In this document: positions 31,222-43,857 of the stretch, in pieces
Layout: every line of letters begins with the position of its first letter
Position numbering within the stretch: the first letter of the stretch is position 1
From: Siphonodentalium dalli
Lineage: Eukaryota; Mollusca; Scaphopoda; Gadilida; Siphonodentaliidae
NCBI GenBank assembly: GCA_032622095.1
Contig: CP136064.1
Coordinates: forward strand, 139,085,954 to 139,149,953
Direction of reading: 5' to 3'
DNA length: 64,000 nucleotides
Position numbers and translations under genes: made by a program
The notes under the pieces: generated by a model
What the model was told of the DNA's origin: nothing
What the model saw: only the letters and a program-made list of their open reading frames with translations
The model's database searches: none

Positions 31222-34200
31222 TCATGGATTTCCATGGATAATTAAGTTCAGCCTACGACAGTGGATACCGTTCCACTTTCAGTTGTATACCCTATAATAG
31301 GCTATTATGCTTATAGCTGTTGGGGGGGGGTGTACTACCAGAATAGGAATTTACTATTGCACCACCCCCTTTCGTTGTATAAAATGATCAAGCTGCAAAC
31401 CAGAGTTCAGTCCCCTCGCTACGGTGTCTGACGCCCTGTTATGTAGGAGATTGATTTATGCATGGAGTTCGAACAACCTCCCCTTAATTCGGTATTTTCC
31501 AACCGGTACCTTAAATCCACTTGTCGGTTTGCGCTCCAAAATACACCTAATAATATTCTCTTGTGAATTGTTTCCCGTGACGAAATAGGTCGATAAATAC
31601 ATGTCACAAAAAGATGCATTGAAGTCATAACAAATACAAGTTTGAACACGATGTTTGGGTCCCAACCAAAAATCAGCTATTTACACGGAGCGTTCCGTGT
31701 TTGTCTATATATTCCTGATATATGTTATAAATAAAGAGCGTTCGTTTCACTTCTCTGCGAAACATTTAAAACAGCTGGAAAATGACAATGGAAAGTACTT
31801 ACCAGAGCATATGGCGCCAATGTATCAATATTCTGTCAACCAGGCCATTCTTGTGTGATTACCATGCAGTACATACTTAATCGGAGGGGGGGGCTTATAT
31901 TGAGGTGTGAAAGGGTCTATCTGCTCTTTCGAGTATGATTCCCGGGGAAGTTTTTAGTTTCTGAAATATGTACATGTACCTATTTATGGTCTCCGAATCA
32001 GTGACGTGGCTACATGGTCTTTGTTATGGTGTGTCAACGTTGAATTTCCTCTTGAACCAGACACCAAACTCCTTCTCGAGTTTCAATTTGCACCCCCCCC
32101 CCCCCCCCGCTTTGCATTGAAACTTTCCAACCGGCACCCAGGCTTTTCAACTGTTGGCAATTTCCAAACTGAATAAGACTGGAACATTTCCAAAATGGTG
32201 TTCATGTCAGACAACAATTTTTACTAAAGTCTAAAAGTTTTAAAAATATGATACCGGAGGTGTAAACAAAAATATAAATATTCCTACTGATTGTTGGAAA
32301 ATCAGACAATGAAAACACGTACTTAAAGTTACCAAGTAATGATGTGTCAGAGATGAAATTTTCAACTTTTTTCTACAATGACTCACGTCACAGGGGTTTG
32401 AAACGCGATCCGCTGCCCAGCAATTGGCATACACCCATAGTTGCAAAAAAATAATTTCATTTTACAAACTTTACATTACGTGCGTATCATTTTACATTGT
32501 TTACGTCAAAGAATCACGTCATATTGATACGTTGTGTCAATGTTCACATGACTGGAGCTGTTGGAAGGAAGTTATTACGTTGTCACACTGTGTCACAATA
32601 ATTATTTCAGCTGTAGTGTGGACCTATAGTCGTAACGTTGAGTAATATTAGGATTTATGTATTTGGTTGGGGTCAATTTGTGTATTGATACATCCCCCAC
32701 AAACGACCAATGACTACATACTAGTAATGGACGTTGTCACTGTATTAAATGCCGCGTGTCCCTAAAACATATATGTGAACACCCCAACCCCCAATAATAG
32801 ACATGATTAGATATTATTGGGGGGGGGGGGGGTAATTTAACTTTTTGGGGATATGTGGGACGTGACGGCATGCAGGGGGTGGCGACATGCACAACTTTTG
32901 GATATTTTTAATAATTTTGGCGATACATATGGGGCATTTTTTACCAATAAACAAATATTACCCATCCCATATTTTGTCTGAGGTATTCATATCAATTAAT
33001 TACTTGGCTTGGGGCTCACCAAGCTACCAACTGAAATAGTTTGTTGTTCTAACCAGTAGGCCTACATTTAGAGCAGTTTGGCAGAAAGGCGGTCTGCTAT
33101 CAACATGCTGTTGTTAAGCCTCCACCCCCGTTGCCAGCACGCCCCTGACAGTAAGAATTTAATATCTGTGACAATGTGGGTTGGAATAAATATGTTAATG
33201 TGTGCAAAAATGGATGTGGCGACAGGGGTTTGAACATTGAGGTGTTACCACCCCTCCCCAATTTTTGTCAAACTTTTCAACATTTTGGAATTTTCAATAA
33301 CTTAAATTAATGTCGTGTCAGTCATGAAATGCCTAACTGTTGAACATTTTGGTCAAAGTTAATGGGGCGGGACAACCTTACCCGTATTGTCCCTGACCTG
33401 ACAGTAAGATTGCCCACTCTAGGAGGTTGTGGGTTAGAACAAATAATTAGGGTGATCGCAACATGGATGTGGCGATAGAGGTCGAGGTATTACCCCCCCC
33501 CCCCCCCCCCCCCCAGATAATTTCAACATTTTAAATTTTCAATAACTTTATAAGTTGAACATCTTAGGCAAAATCTGTTTGAGATCATTTCGATAGTTTA
33601 CATTTCCAAATTTCTAATGAGTATCGTTTTGGTCATTATTATGCGGTGAGCTAATTTCAAGATTTGGAATTTTCAATATCATAAGTTGAATTTCAGGCAA
33701 AATCTTTCTGAGATCGTCTGGATAGTTTCGGTTCCCAACAGATATGTAATATTTAGAGTACATTATATTATTTTCTACAAAGACTATATTATAGCTATTA
33801 AATGGTAGTGTGTTGGACTTCAAACTCAGCATCGAATGGGAGACCAGATGAAACTTGGTCAAGTTGGGAAAACAGATTGGTTCACGGGTGCAGGTTGCAA
33901 TTTAACCCCTCAAAAAAGGAAGGCTTCTGTCAAAGTCCCTGACATATTACCACCCCCCCCCCCGTTCTCAAACCCCGTTCTTCATATCCATTCCGATTTG
34001 TCACCAAATGCTGAGATTTTTTATAAAGCAAGTTTTCAAACAGCTGTTTAATATTCATCGTACTAGTAAATGGGCATTGAAACACAAACACTCTTTATCG
34101 TTGATGATACGGCTGACAACAATTCAAAACATGCTAAAATAATTACTCGATATCTTGCGAATTTACTAATATGTTCGGTCTCATATTTGCTGGTGAAAAT

Positions 34201-36329
34201 TTCCAATGAGCAGAAACTTACCATGCGCTGGCTCTTGTGGGATCTGTGCAATTTTATTAATGAACTGATTGACAGTTTTGCTAGAAAATGACACCGACGA
34301 GAGTGAGCAGTACGTAGGCTAAGCGAGTTTTGAGAATCCGTGACCAATTGTTTGATTGAGACGATCCTGGGTATTGGGTATATAAGATAATTACCTGCTG
34401 TTCTCAGAGATATTCATGAGTTGAGAAAAACTTCGCGCGCGCATAACACCTCCGCCTACCGGCGTCGGTGTCATCAGCACATGCTCAAGTCCTTCCAACT
34501 CACGAATTCCTCGAGACCTGTATATGTAACGATTACGTACCACGTGCAAAGGTATGGTACCTATATATACTATCGGGAACCGTTCGATTAATTAAAGTAC
34601 CATATGCATACATATTTATATATATTATTGGCAACCGGTCAAATAATTAAAGTACTCTCGTGCATGCAAATGCATGTAGGAATTTCCCGGATTGGTCTGG
34701 TTCTTATATATCAAGATGTGTACAGTGTGTGACAATGTCAAGCTGCACACAGAAAATGCATTGGGCTAACGTTATTCTCTGTTTCTTTCAGGACTCATTT
34801 ACTTGCTCTCCTGTTTCTGGATCTGGATATTTTGTGTATAAGCTACGGTACTATACAAGCGGATTCGATCAAAGTTTACTCGTCTGTCGAAACCATCAAC
34901 GGCTTGGGGATATGAACTTACATGCACCAGTATTCCAGCATCATGGCAGCATGGTCTATATCGTGTTGCACATCGTTATATTGTGAATATTATTGCACGA
35001 CTGACACCAGCGCGACCGACATAACACCATGTACGACATGAATTCGTCAGTTTATGGTTATTCACTTGGATGGAAATTCTTACTTGTCCTGTGTTGTGCA
35101 TTCAATCGGATGCAAAAAAAAAATCGGCATTCATCGGTGTATCGATAATCGGCACTGAAAGGATGATGTGTGTTCATCTTGTTGTGGCAGTTATTAATAA
35201 CGTAATGATAACCTATGAAAATGGTAAATTCCAGATATTCAAGGAGGTGAATATAAAATGGTTTCTCTCGCGATATGATTTCTTCAGAAGAATTGTCAAT
35301 CAATGTCCTACAAAACAGTTGCTTCATACAAGCCAAGTTCCTGCATACATATATGCATGAGCCATGAGTACACTGAATCCAGTTTATGACAGATCATGGA
35401 ATGATGAAAATATTATATTTCATATAATATGTTGGGTTTTGTATACATAAATTAATCTTTATGGATCCATGGGTTTAATTTCTCCCAGATAAATCATTCC
35501 AACATATGCAACAAGTGGCATACATATGTGCATAGATACAAATAAGCTTAGTAATTGCTCATTTCATAATATGTCAACAGATAAAATTAATTGCTGTACA
35601 TGCATGTATTGAATTTATATAATCAGAATCTACAGTATCATGGACTAATTAGAAAACGGATTGCAAAAACGCGATATTCTTTCTTATGTGACATTGTATA
35701 TCACCATGCACAGAGTTCCCTCTATATAATAGCACTGGTACGTACATGAGCAATTACTAGGTTTAATTTAATCATATGTACTTTGAGCCCTTTCAAATTT
35801 TGCACATCTACATCAGATCACCCTCCTGAATAATGATGTTCGAAGAAGATGTAACCTGACCAAAGTTTAAAGCCACATAATGTTTGAATATTTTGTTCCC
35901 AACATTATCGAGAGCACAAAATCGCAAATTAAGCTGAAATAAAGACATTTCTTTTGTATGGTAAAGGGATATATAAGCTAACAAAAATATGTAGCATTTT
36001 CGATAACTTTATTCAGGAGACCAATAAAAAATATTTTTCTTTAGAGTGAGTAGATGGTCAAGATTCTTAAAATCAACAACTAATGACATGTCATTTTGTC
36101 TTTATTTAAATCGGCATACACTTTTTTTTCTATATGTTTCATTTTATTCTGGTTTCATATTTGTGAAATTGAATGTTGTTTCCAATTATAATACTTTGAA
36201 GTTGCAAACATTATGTGGGACTTTAAATTTATTGGTATGTTGTATCTCATCGGATGTTAATTTTATAAGGACGCCCTAATGTGAGGGGAATCGACCCTAC
36301 GAATGGAACCTCGATCCGTCCCTGTCAAT
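31222..36329. other. Interior of the large element: MITE fragments and unassigned DNA
   Basis: A hAT-MITE left end (CAGTGACGTGGCTACATGG) lies at 31999, with poly(C) at about 32093-32108. Related fragments occur at 32846-33150 and 33190-33520. A tandem step marked by 'ctgacagtaag' (33147 and 33400) and by 'atggatgtggcga' spans about 33147-33510 at ~250 bp. An acceptor-like 'ctctgtttctttcag' at 34777-34791 precedes a 65-codon frame with no domain. From 34400 to 36300 I see AT-rich DNA with no supportable gene. Confidence 0.4.
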
Positions 36330-36334
36330 GCCCA

Positions 36335-37015
36335 AACACAACGTTGGCCCAACGTTGCCCCAACGTCGTATTCTTAGTGGAATTCACCGTTGATTCGACG
36401 TCGTTTCAACGTCGGGTGCCCGACGGCGCACCAACGTCGGCTCGATGTCGAACCACCGTCGAGTCGACGGCGGGATCCGACGTCAAGCCGACGCCGAGCC
36501 AGCGGCAACAGCCATAGTTGGCCCAACGTTGGATTCCAACGTTGATAGAAATGACGTTGGCCCAACGTTTGCCCAACGTCGTAGTATTAGTGGAATTCAC
36601 CGTTGGTTCGACGTCGTTTCAACGTCGGGTGCCCGACGGCGCACCAACGTCGGATCGACGTCGAACCACCGTCGAGTCGACGACGAGCCGACGCCGAGCC
36701 AGCGGCCACAGCCATAGTTGGCCCAACGTTGGATTCCAACGTTGATAGAAATGACGTTGGCCCAACGTTGGTCCAACGTCGTATTATTAGTGAAATTCAC
36801 CGTTGGTTCGACGTCGTTTCAACGTCGGGTGCCCGACGGCGCACCAACGTCGGCTCGACGTCGAACCACCGTCGAGTCGACGACGGGATCCGACGTCGAG
36901 CCGACGCCGAGCCAGCGGCAACAGCCATAGTTGGCCCAACGTTGGATTCCAACGTTGGCCCAACGATAGAAATGACGTTGGCCCAACGTTGGCCCAACGT
37001 GGGTGTGCTATCTGG
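36335..37015. repeat. Right subterminal array, ~200-220-bp units
   Basis: Three units start with 'acgttggcccaacgtt' near 36341, 36553 and 36753, with a terminal partial at 36973. Each unit contains 'gaattcaccgttggttcgac', 'gtcgggtgcccgacggcgca', 'gagtcgacg' and 'gccgagccagcggcaacagc'. The unit is unlike that of the left array except for the TTGGCCCAACGTTGG core. Long frames across this block (36281-37049 and the opposite strand) reflect its high GC and repetition. Confidence 0.85.
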
Positions 37016-37439
37016 GTATAGGCCTACACCGCGGCAGAACGGCAATTAAACCGCGGACCAACTGCAGTTATCCGGTGTGACCGCGATGTTGTTGCAGTTC
37101 GTCCGCGGTGGAAACACAAACCGCACCGCGGTTAAGTGGACACTTGTTTTGTCCAGCGTGGTAGCTAATTGGTTGTTATGGAAATCCCTCATTTAGGTGA
37201 GAAGCACCCCAGTATATTGGGTATATAAACGATAATAGTAAAACTATTCTGATAAAACTATCGTAATGATAGAAGAGTTTATAAAACTGTGGATACAGTG
37301 TATTGAATGATCATATTAAAATATAGCACGTTTGTTGATTCGAGCAATTATATTTACAGTACTGATTAACAATCCCTGTAATGCCTTGTGTGTCAGGTTC
37401 GCGTTTGTGATGCGTCTTGTCTCGAGATTTAATTGCGAC

Positions 37440-38400
37440 GTGACGATTTGCGGAAGTATATTTCGCCGGAACAATTTTCCGGACACTTTAGCTGGACACT
37501 TCGCCGAGATTTGGGACAGTTCGCCGGAAACTGACGACAACTTCACCGAAGGTCGGGACTATTCGCCGTAATTTAAGACATTTCGCCGAGATATACGACT
37601 TTTCGCCGGAATAGACGACTGTTCGCCGAAATAAATTTACTTACATGTGGGATAATTGAAAATTTCGGACATTTATCGCAAGTTGTAAAGCCAGTGATAT
37701 ATATACCATATATGAAAGTCACTAAAACAACCTAGTTACTATACGGATCACAACCGCTAAAACAACATAGGCCTATAGGCTACTTACTACGGATCACCAA
37801 TGGCTTCGGGTGAATTGTAATATTTAATATGAACACACCTCAGGTAACAGTATTGTCGGTAAAACACAAATGATGGTAATAATCACACGTGCCAGGAAGG
37901 AAGCCCGAAGTTTGTTTTCATAGTACCTATGTCAAACAGTCTTCACTAAGGACTAATTAGCAGTTCGCAGGATTATAATACCTATGTCAATCAGTCTTCA
38001 CTTAATGACTAATTACGGGATTATAATATTCCGGCGAACTGTCACTCCGTCGAAAATGACTTTCGGCGAAATATCCATTCCGGCGAAATTTACTTCCGAC
38101 GAGGAGTCCAGTCCCCAATCATGAATTTTCAACGTTTTCGGAAAATTACTTTTCGCAATGTCGACGTTACGGACTTTGCGGAAAATAGCGGAATTCTTTA
38201 TTTAACGTTTCGGTAATTTTTGAGGAAAATTCAATTTAACGTTTCGGTAATTTTTGCGGAAAACTCATGGCGTTTGCGGAAATCTTTATGTAACGTTTCG
38301 GTAATTTTGCGGAAAACTCATGGCGTTTTTCGGAACATTTGCGGAAAAATTCAGACGATAGCGTTGCGGAAATCTCGACGTTTCGGAAAAATATTTGCGG
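37440..38400. repeat. Inverted TTCGCCGGAA clusters and an AACGTTTCGGTAATTTTTGCGG minisatellite
   Basis: From 37450 to 37640, 'ttcgccggaa' variants recur every 20-30 bp. From 38025 to 38110 the same word appears inverted ('ttccggcgaa'), with about 380 bp between. From 38180 to 38400 a ~55-bp unit 'aacgtttcggtaatttttgc' then 'ggaaaactcatggcgtt' repeats three to four times. 37017-37440 is gene-free, with 'ccgcgg' palindromes. Confidence 0.65.
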
Positions 38401-38735
38401 ATTCCGCAAAGACTTTTGAGACGCTCCCTTAAACATGCACCAGGTGTAGGGGTGGTGTATACCGTGGCCCATTTCATTCCCACTATCATGGCGCATGTCC
38501 ATAAACTAGCACCGCGAGCATTGTTCCACTCTGCTGGGAGATATTCGACGAGACAAATGCGGGGCGTCACACAGTTTGCTTCGGATCATGGTCAAGAAGT
38601 GTGGGTAGTCAGTACACTATATATGGTCTTCTCCTTAGCAGATAGACATCTGTCCAAGGGAATGAGACAGCTAGCAACCTTCGAAACACTGTCCAAGTTG
38701 TCCACATATGCCAATACGTTCACTGAGTTTGTGAG
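38400..38735 (+). CDS. Candidate exon of an unrecognised gene (plus-strand paralogue)
   Basis: An open frame of about 110 codons (...YTVAHFIPTIMAHVHKLAPR..., FHSAGRYSTRQMRGVTQFAS..., WVVSTLYMVFSLADRHLSKG, ...LSKLSTYANTFTEF) ends at a strong splice donor, GTTTGTGAGT (about 38727-38736). A diverged inverted homologue lies at 27.3-27.6 kb and keeps the same residue pattern, which supports past coding function. The start is unclear: the frame enters from the minisatellite, so the true exon boundary is probably near 38430. I do not recognise the domain. It could be an exon of a host gene family, or a coding piece carried by a repeat. Confidence in coding status is moderate, in function nil. Confidence 0.4.
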
Positions 38736-38959
38736 TTGACGAACCATCTATTGAGAAGTGACTAGCTAACTGGTTCGCCAGGTGTACATGTCGTTATCCC
38801 CATGGGGTATGAGACACATCCATGTACATAGAGATGACCTTCTGTAAGCTTGTATACTCATCGGTCATATGCCTTCATAGTTCAGGATGACGCACAAATA
38901 TCATATTTAGCAAATATTTAAAATCGTAAGCTAGACACCGGAAAATGAATTGTTTGAAA

Positions 38960-39100
38960 CGTTATGATTAGAGGGACCCTACTCCCAGGAAGTGGTGAAT
39001 ACTTTGTCGGTGTGAGCTACCTAGATTTATCAGACAAAGAAATGGAAGCTGGTCCAGATAATTATGGACGTGACGTTGCAAATCAGAATCTGTTATCAGG
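38960..39100 (+). CDS. Candidate downstream exon of the same unrecognised gene
   Basis: The frame reads LLPGSGEYFVGVSYLDLSDK then EMEAGPDNYGRDVANQNLLS, in the orientation of the exon at 38400. The matching inverted segment at about 26890-27010 keeps 'gatttatcagacaaagaaat' as 'gattaatctgacgaagagac' and 'ggtccagataat' as 'gggtctagataat'. Exon limits are guesses: a donor-like 'caggtaattg' follows at about 39096. It might equally be non-coding repeat. Confidence 0.3.
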
Positions 39101-39663
39101 TAATTGTTCTGATATAACTATTCGGCGCACCTACGCGTACGGCCATTATCGGCGCTAAGTGGAGAATGGATTTCGAAATACCACATCGCGATATTAATTG
39201 TGGTTTTCATCTTTCCAGAAGGATACGAGCTATGTTATGCGTTTTGATACCTTCAAGTTGAACTAGTAGATGGTGTATGTACAGTTTCGTCCATACGATA
39301 TATAATTATATAGCTCTTTTGTTCTGAGGATAATATTTCATGAATGCGTCTCATATATATACACATGTAAACAATCTACCTTATTCTGAACATACAAGTA
39401 TATTATACATGGTGTGTTTCATTGTTGGCGATATTATATTATTATACTTCCATTTAATATGGAAGTATATTGTTATTCAATTTTTTATTTTTCAATATTA
39501 TTATTATTATACTTCAATGTGTTAACATTGAAGTATATTGTAATTCTTATTTTTATTATACTTCAATGTGTTAACATTGAAGTATATTGTAATTCTTATT
39601 TTTATTTTTATTTATTATACTTCAATGTGTTAACATTGAAGTATATTGTAATTCTTATTTTTA

Positions 39664-39695
<32 letters not shown>

Positions 39696-41221
39696 AAAAC
39701 ACCTTTAATCTCAGAAACCGCCAGGTCGATTGATTTGATATTTCCTACACATATACATACACGAAAAGTTAGTTTTATGCACTTACCGCTATTTTTGTAT
39801 GACCTTGACCTTTGCACTAAACGCTCTTCATGTGTATTACTGTTGTGCACGTATCTCCTCCGGAAGGGCTTGAGCTATCGAGTTCGGACTTGCATTATTT
39901 GTTTCCTCTCATCATGTGCTACAAACACGCGAAAAAATGGCATGGATAGCACTTCCGGTTCTAAAGTTCGGTATGGTCGAACGCTCTTTAAAAAACTTTT
40001 TTCTTCTGAATTTGACCAAATTCACAGGGCGGCATCGCTAGTCCGAACTGAAGACAACGCCGTAAAAATTAGCGGAATCGACAAAAAACTGACGTCACAG
40101 CACCCGATTCAAATTTTGACTTTTGCGTATCCTGCAAGGTGCCAGCCTTGCCCTGATTTCTTTGAAAAAGGCGAATAGATCCAAAACGACTGAACCGATT
40201 GCCTTGATTTTGATATTTCCTACTCATATACATCCACGAAAAATTAGTTTTATGCACTTACCGCTATTTTTGTCCGACCTTGACCTTGACCGTCGCCAGT
40301 AATTTTGTTGCAAAAAATAGTTTGTCCTAATTTGACCAAACTCACAGGGTGGTATCGCATGGCAAAGACGATTAAGATGCAATATAAAGTAGGTCAATCG
40401 GTCAAAAAATGGCGGAGTAATGGCGGATTGATTTTAGCCACATTTAAACTAGATTGAACTTTTATTGAGCTTGGACCTATTATGGGTCAAAAATTGATTG
40501 ACCGATTAGAATGATTTTTGGTACATATATAGCGTTCGTCCTTTGCTATTAACCGGACTGGGTGTGAATTTTGTACGACATTGATCTTTGCACTAAACGC
40601 TCTTCATGTGTATTACTGTTGTGACCGTATCTCCTCCGGAACGGCTTGAGATATCGAGTTCGAACTTGCATTATTAGTTTCCTCCCATCAAGTGCTACAA
40701 ACACGCGAAAAATGGTATGGATAGCACTTCCGGTTCGAAAGATCGGTATTGGTCGAAGAATCGGTTAACGCTCTTTGAAAAACTTTTTTGACTTTTGGGT
40801 ATCCTGCAAGGTGCTCACCTTGCCCTGATTTCTTTGAAAAAGGCGAATAGATCCAAAACGACTCTACCGATTGCCTTGAATTTTTGTACTAACATAGCTC
40901 ACGTCCGTCGCTATTGACTGGACTGGGTGCGGAGTTCGTCCGACCTTGACCTTGGACGAAGAATCGGTTAACGCTCTTTGAAAAACTTTTTTCTTCTGAA
41001 TTTGACCAAATTCATAGGGCGGCATCGCTAGTCCGAACTGAAGACAACGCCGTAAAAAAATAGCGCAATCGAACAAAAACTGACGTCACAGCACCCGATT
41101 CAAATTTTGACTTTTGGGCATCCTGCAAGGTGCGGATCTTGCCCTGATTTCTTTGAAAAAGGCGAATAGATCCAAAACGACTCTACCGATTGCCTTGATA
41201 TTTTGTACGTACATAGCTCCC

Positions 41222-42076
41222 TCCTTGGCTATTGACTGGACTGGGTGCGGAGTTCGTCCGACCTTGACCTTGGACGAAGAATCGGTTAACGCTCTTTGAA
41301 AAACTTTTTTCTTCTGAATTTGACCAAATTCATAGGGCGGCATCGCTAGTCCGAACTGAAGACAACGCCGTAAAAAAATAGCGCAATCGAACAAAAACTG
41401 ACGTCACAGCACCCGATTCAAATTTTGACGTGTGGGTATCCTGCAAGGAGGGCGCCTTGCCCTGATTTCTTTGAAAAAGGCGAATAGATCCAAAACCACT
41501 CTACCGATTGCCTTGATTTTACGTACGTACATAGCTCCCGTCCTTGGCTATTGACTGGACTGGGTGCGGAGTTCGTCCGACCTTGACCTTGGCACAAAAC
41601 GCTCTTCATGTTGATTACTGTTGTGTGCGCATCTCCTCCAGAACGGCTTGAGATATCGAGTTCGGTCTTGCTCTATTAGGTTCGTCTTCTCATCCTGCAA
41701 ATGATTGCCTTGATTTTACGTACGTACATAGCTCCCGTCCTTGGCTATTGACTGGACTGGGTGCGGAGGTCGTCCGACCTTGACCTTGGCACAAAACGCT
41801 CTTCATGTTGATTACTGTTGTGTGCGCATCTCCTCCAGAACGGCTTAAGATATCGAGTTCGGACTTGCTCTATTAGCTTCGTCTTCTCATGCGCTACACG
41901 CACACAGAAAATGGTTCACCTTGGTAAACATTGAAGTATCGAAATTGCAGTGCAATTTCAATTTCATTCTAGTTATACTTCAATGTGTTAACATTGAAGT
42001 ATATTGTAATTCTTATTTTTATTTTTATTATACTTCAATGTGTTAACATTGAAGTATATTGTAATTCTTATTTTTA

Positions 42077-42107
<31 letters not shown>

Positions 42108-43826
42108 AAAAGACCTTATATCTCAGAAACCGCCAGGTCGATTGATTTGATATTTCCTACTCATATACATACACGAAAAGTTAGTTTTATGCACTTATCG
42201 CTATTTTTGTACGACCTTGACCTTTGCACTAAACGCTCTTCATGTGTATTACTGTTGTAAACGTATCTCCTCCGGAACGGCTTGAGATATCGAGTTCGGA
42301 CTTGCATTATTAGTTTCCTCTCATTATGTGCTATAAACACGCGAAAAATGGTATGGATAGCACTTCCGGTTAGAAAGTTCCGTATTGGTCGAAGAATCGG
42401 TTAACGCTCTTTGAAAAACCTTTTTCTACTGAATTTGACCAAATTCATAGGGCGGCATCGCTAGTCCGAACTGAAGACAACGTCGTAAAAAATAGCGCAA
42501 TCGACCAAAAACTGACGTCACAGCACCCGATTCAAATTTTGACGTGTGGGTATCCTGCAAGGTGTGCGCCTTGTCCTGATTTCTTTGAAAAAGACGAATA
42601 GATCCAAAACGACTCTACCGATTGCCTTGATTTTACGTACGTACATAGCTCCCGTCCTTGGCTATTGACTGGACTGGGTGCGGAGTTCGTCCGACCTTGA
42701 CCTTGGCACAAAACGCTCTTCATGTTGATTACTGTTGTGTGCGCATCTCCTCCAGAACGGCTTAAGATATCGAGTTCGGACTTGCTCTATTAGCTTCGTT
42801 TTCTCATGCGCTACACACGGACACAAAATGGTTCACCTTGGTAAACATTGAAGTATCGAAATTGCAGTGCAATTTCAATTTCATTCTAGTTATTATACTT
42901 CAATGTGTTAACATTGAAGTATATTGTAATTCTTATTTTTATTTTTATTTATTATACTTCAATGTGTTAACGACTCTATCGATTGCCTTGATTTGTTGTA
43001 CTAACATAGCACCCGTCCTTGGCTATTGACTGGACTGGGTGCGGAGTTCGTCCGACCTTGACCTTGGACGAAGAATCGGTTAACGCTCTTTGAAAAACTT
43101 TTTTCTTCTGAATTTGACCAAATTCACAGGGCGGCATCGCTAGTCCGAACTGAAGACAACGCCGTAAGAAATTTTGACGTTTGGGTATCCTGCAAGGTGA
43201 TGGGCCTTGCCCTGATTTCTTTGAAAAAGGCGAATAGATCCAAAACGACTCTATCGATTGCCTTGATTTTTTGTACTAACATAGCTCCCGTCCTTGGCTA
43301 TTGACTGGACTGTGTGCGGAGTTCGTCCGACCTTGACATTGGCACAAAACGCTCTTCATGTTGATTACTGTTGTGTGCGCATCTCATCAAGAACGGCTTG
43401 AGATATCGAGTTCGGTCTTGCTCTATTAGGTTCGTCTTCTCATCCTGCAAATGATTGCCTTGATTTTACGTACGTACATAGCTCCCGTCCTTGGCTATTG
43501 ACTGGACTGGGTGCGGAGGTCGTCTGACCTTGACCTTGGCACAAAACGCTCTTCATGTTGATTACTGTTGTGTGCGCATCTCCTCCAGAACGGCTTAAGA
43601 TATCGAGTTCGGACTTGCTCTATTAGCTTCGTCTTCTCATGCGCTACACGCACACAAAAAATGGTTCACCTTGGTAAACATTGAAGTATCGAAATTGCAG
43701 TGCAATTTCAATTTCATTCTAGTTATACTTCAATGTGTTAACATTGAAGTATATTGTAATTCTTATTTTTATTTTTATTATACTTCAATGTGTTAACATT
43801 GAAGTATATTGTAATTCTTATTTTTA

Positions 43827-43857
<31 letters not shown>

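Larger units (their letters stand above)
29736..37015. mobile_element. ~7.3-kb element with 34-bp terminal inverted repeats and subterminal arrays
   Basis: The left end (29736 on) reads CCCCAGATAGCACACGTACG then TTGGGCCAACGTTGG. The reverse complement of the right end (from 37015) reads CCCAGATAGCACACCCACG then TTGGGCCAACGTTGG. These agree over about 34 bp with two mismatches. Each end is backed by a tandem array built on TTGGCCCAACGTTGG words. The flanks share TA (aagTA before, TAtagg after), which would fit a 2-bp target duplication, though one extra C at the left makes this uncertain. No transposase frame is visible inside. It is thus a large non-autonomous element, or two related short elements in opposite orientation. 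Confidence 0.6.

Noticed and set aside
34660-34986. Frame preceded by an acceptor-like ctctgtttctttcag
   Set aside because: Only about 65 codons follow the acceptor, with no recognisable motif; AG-ending pyrimidine tracts are common in this AT-rich DNA.
34063-35360. Overlapping frames on both strands (34063-34347, 35058-35360)
   Set aside because: No domains, similar length on both strands, AT-rich context; probably chance.
36281-37049. 148-codon plus-strand frame and several opposite frames
   Set aside because: GC-rich tandem array with Arg/Thr/Val repeats and no domain; open frames follow from composition.
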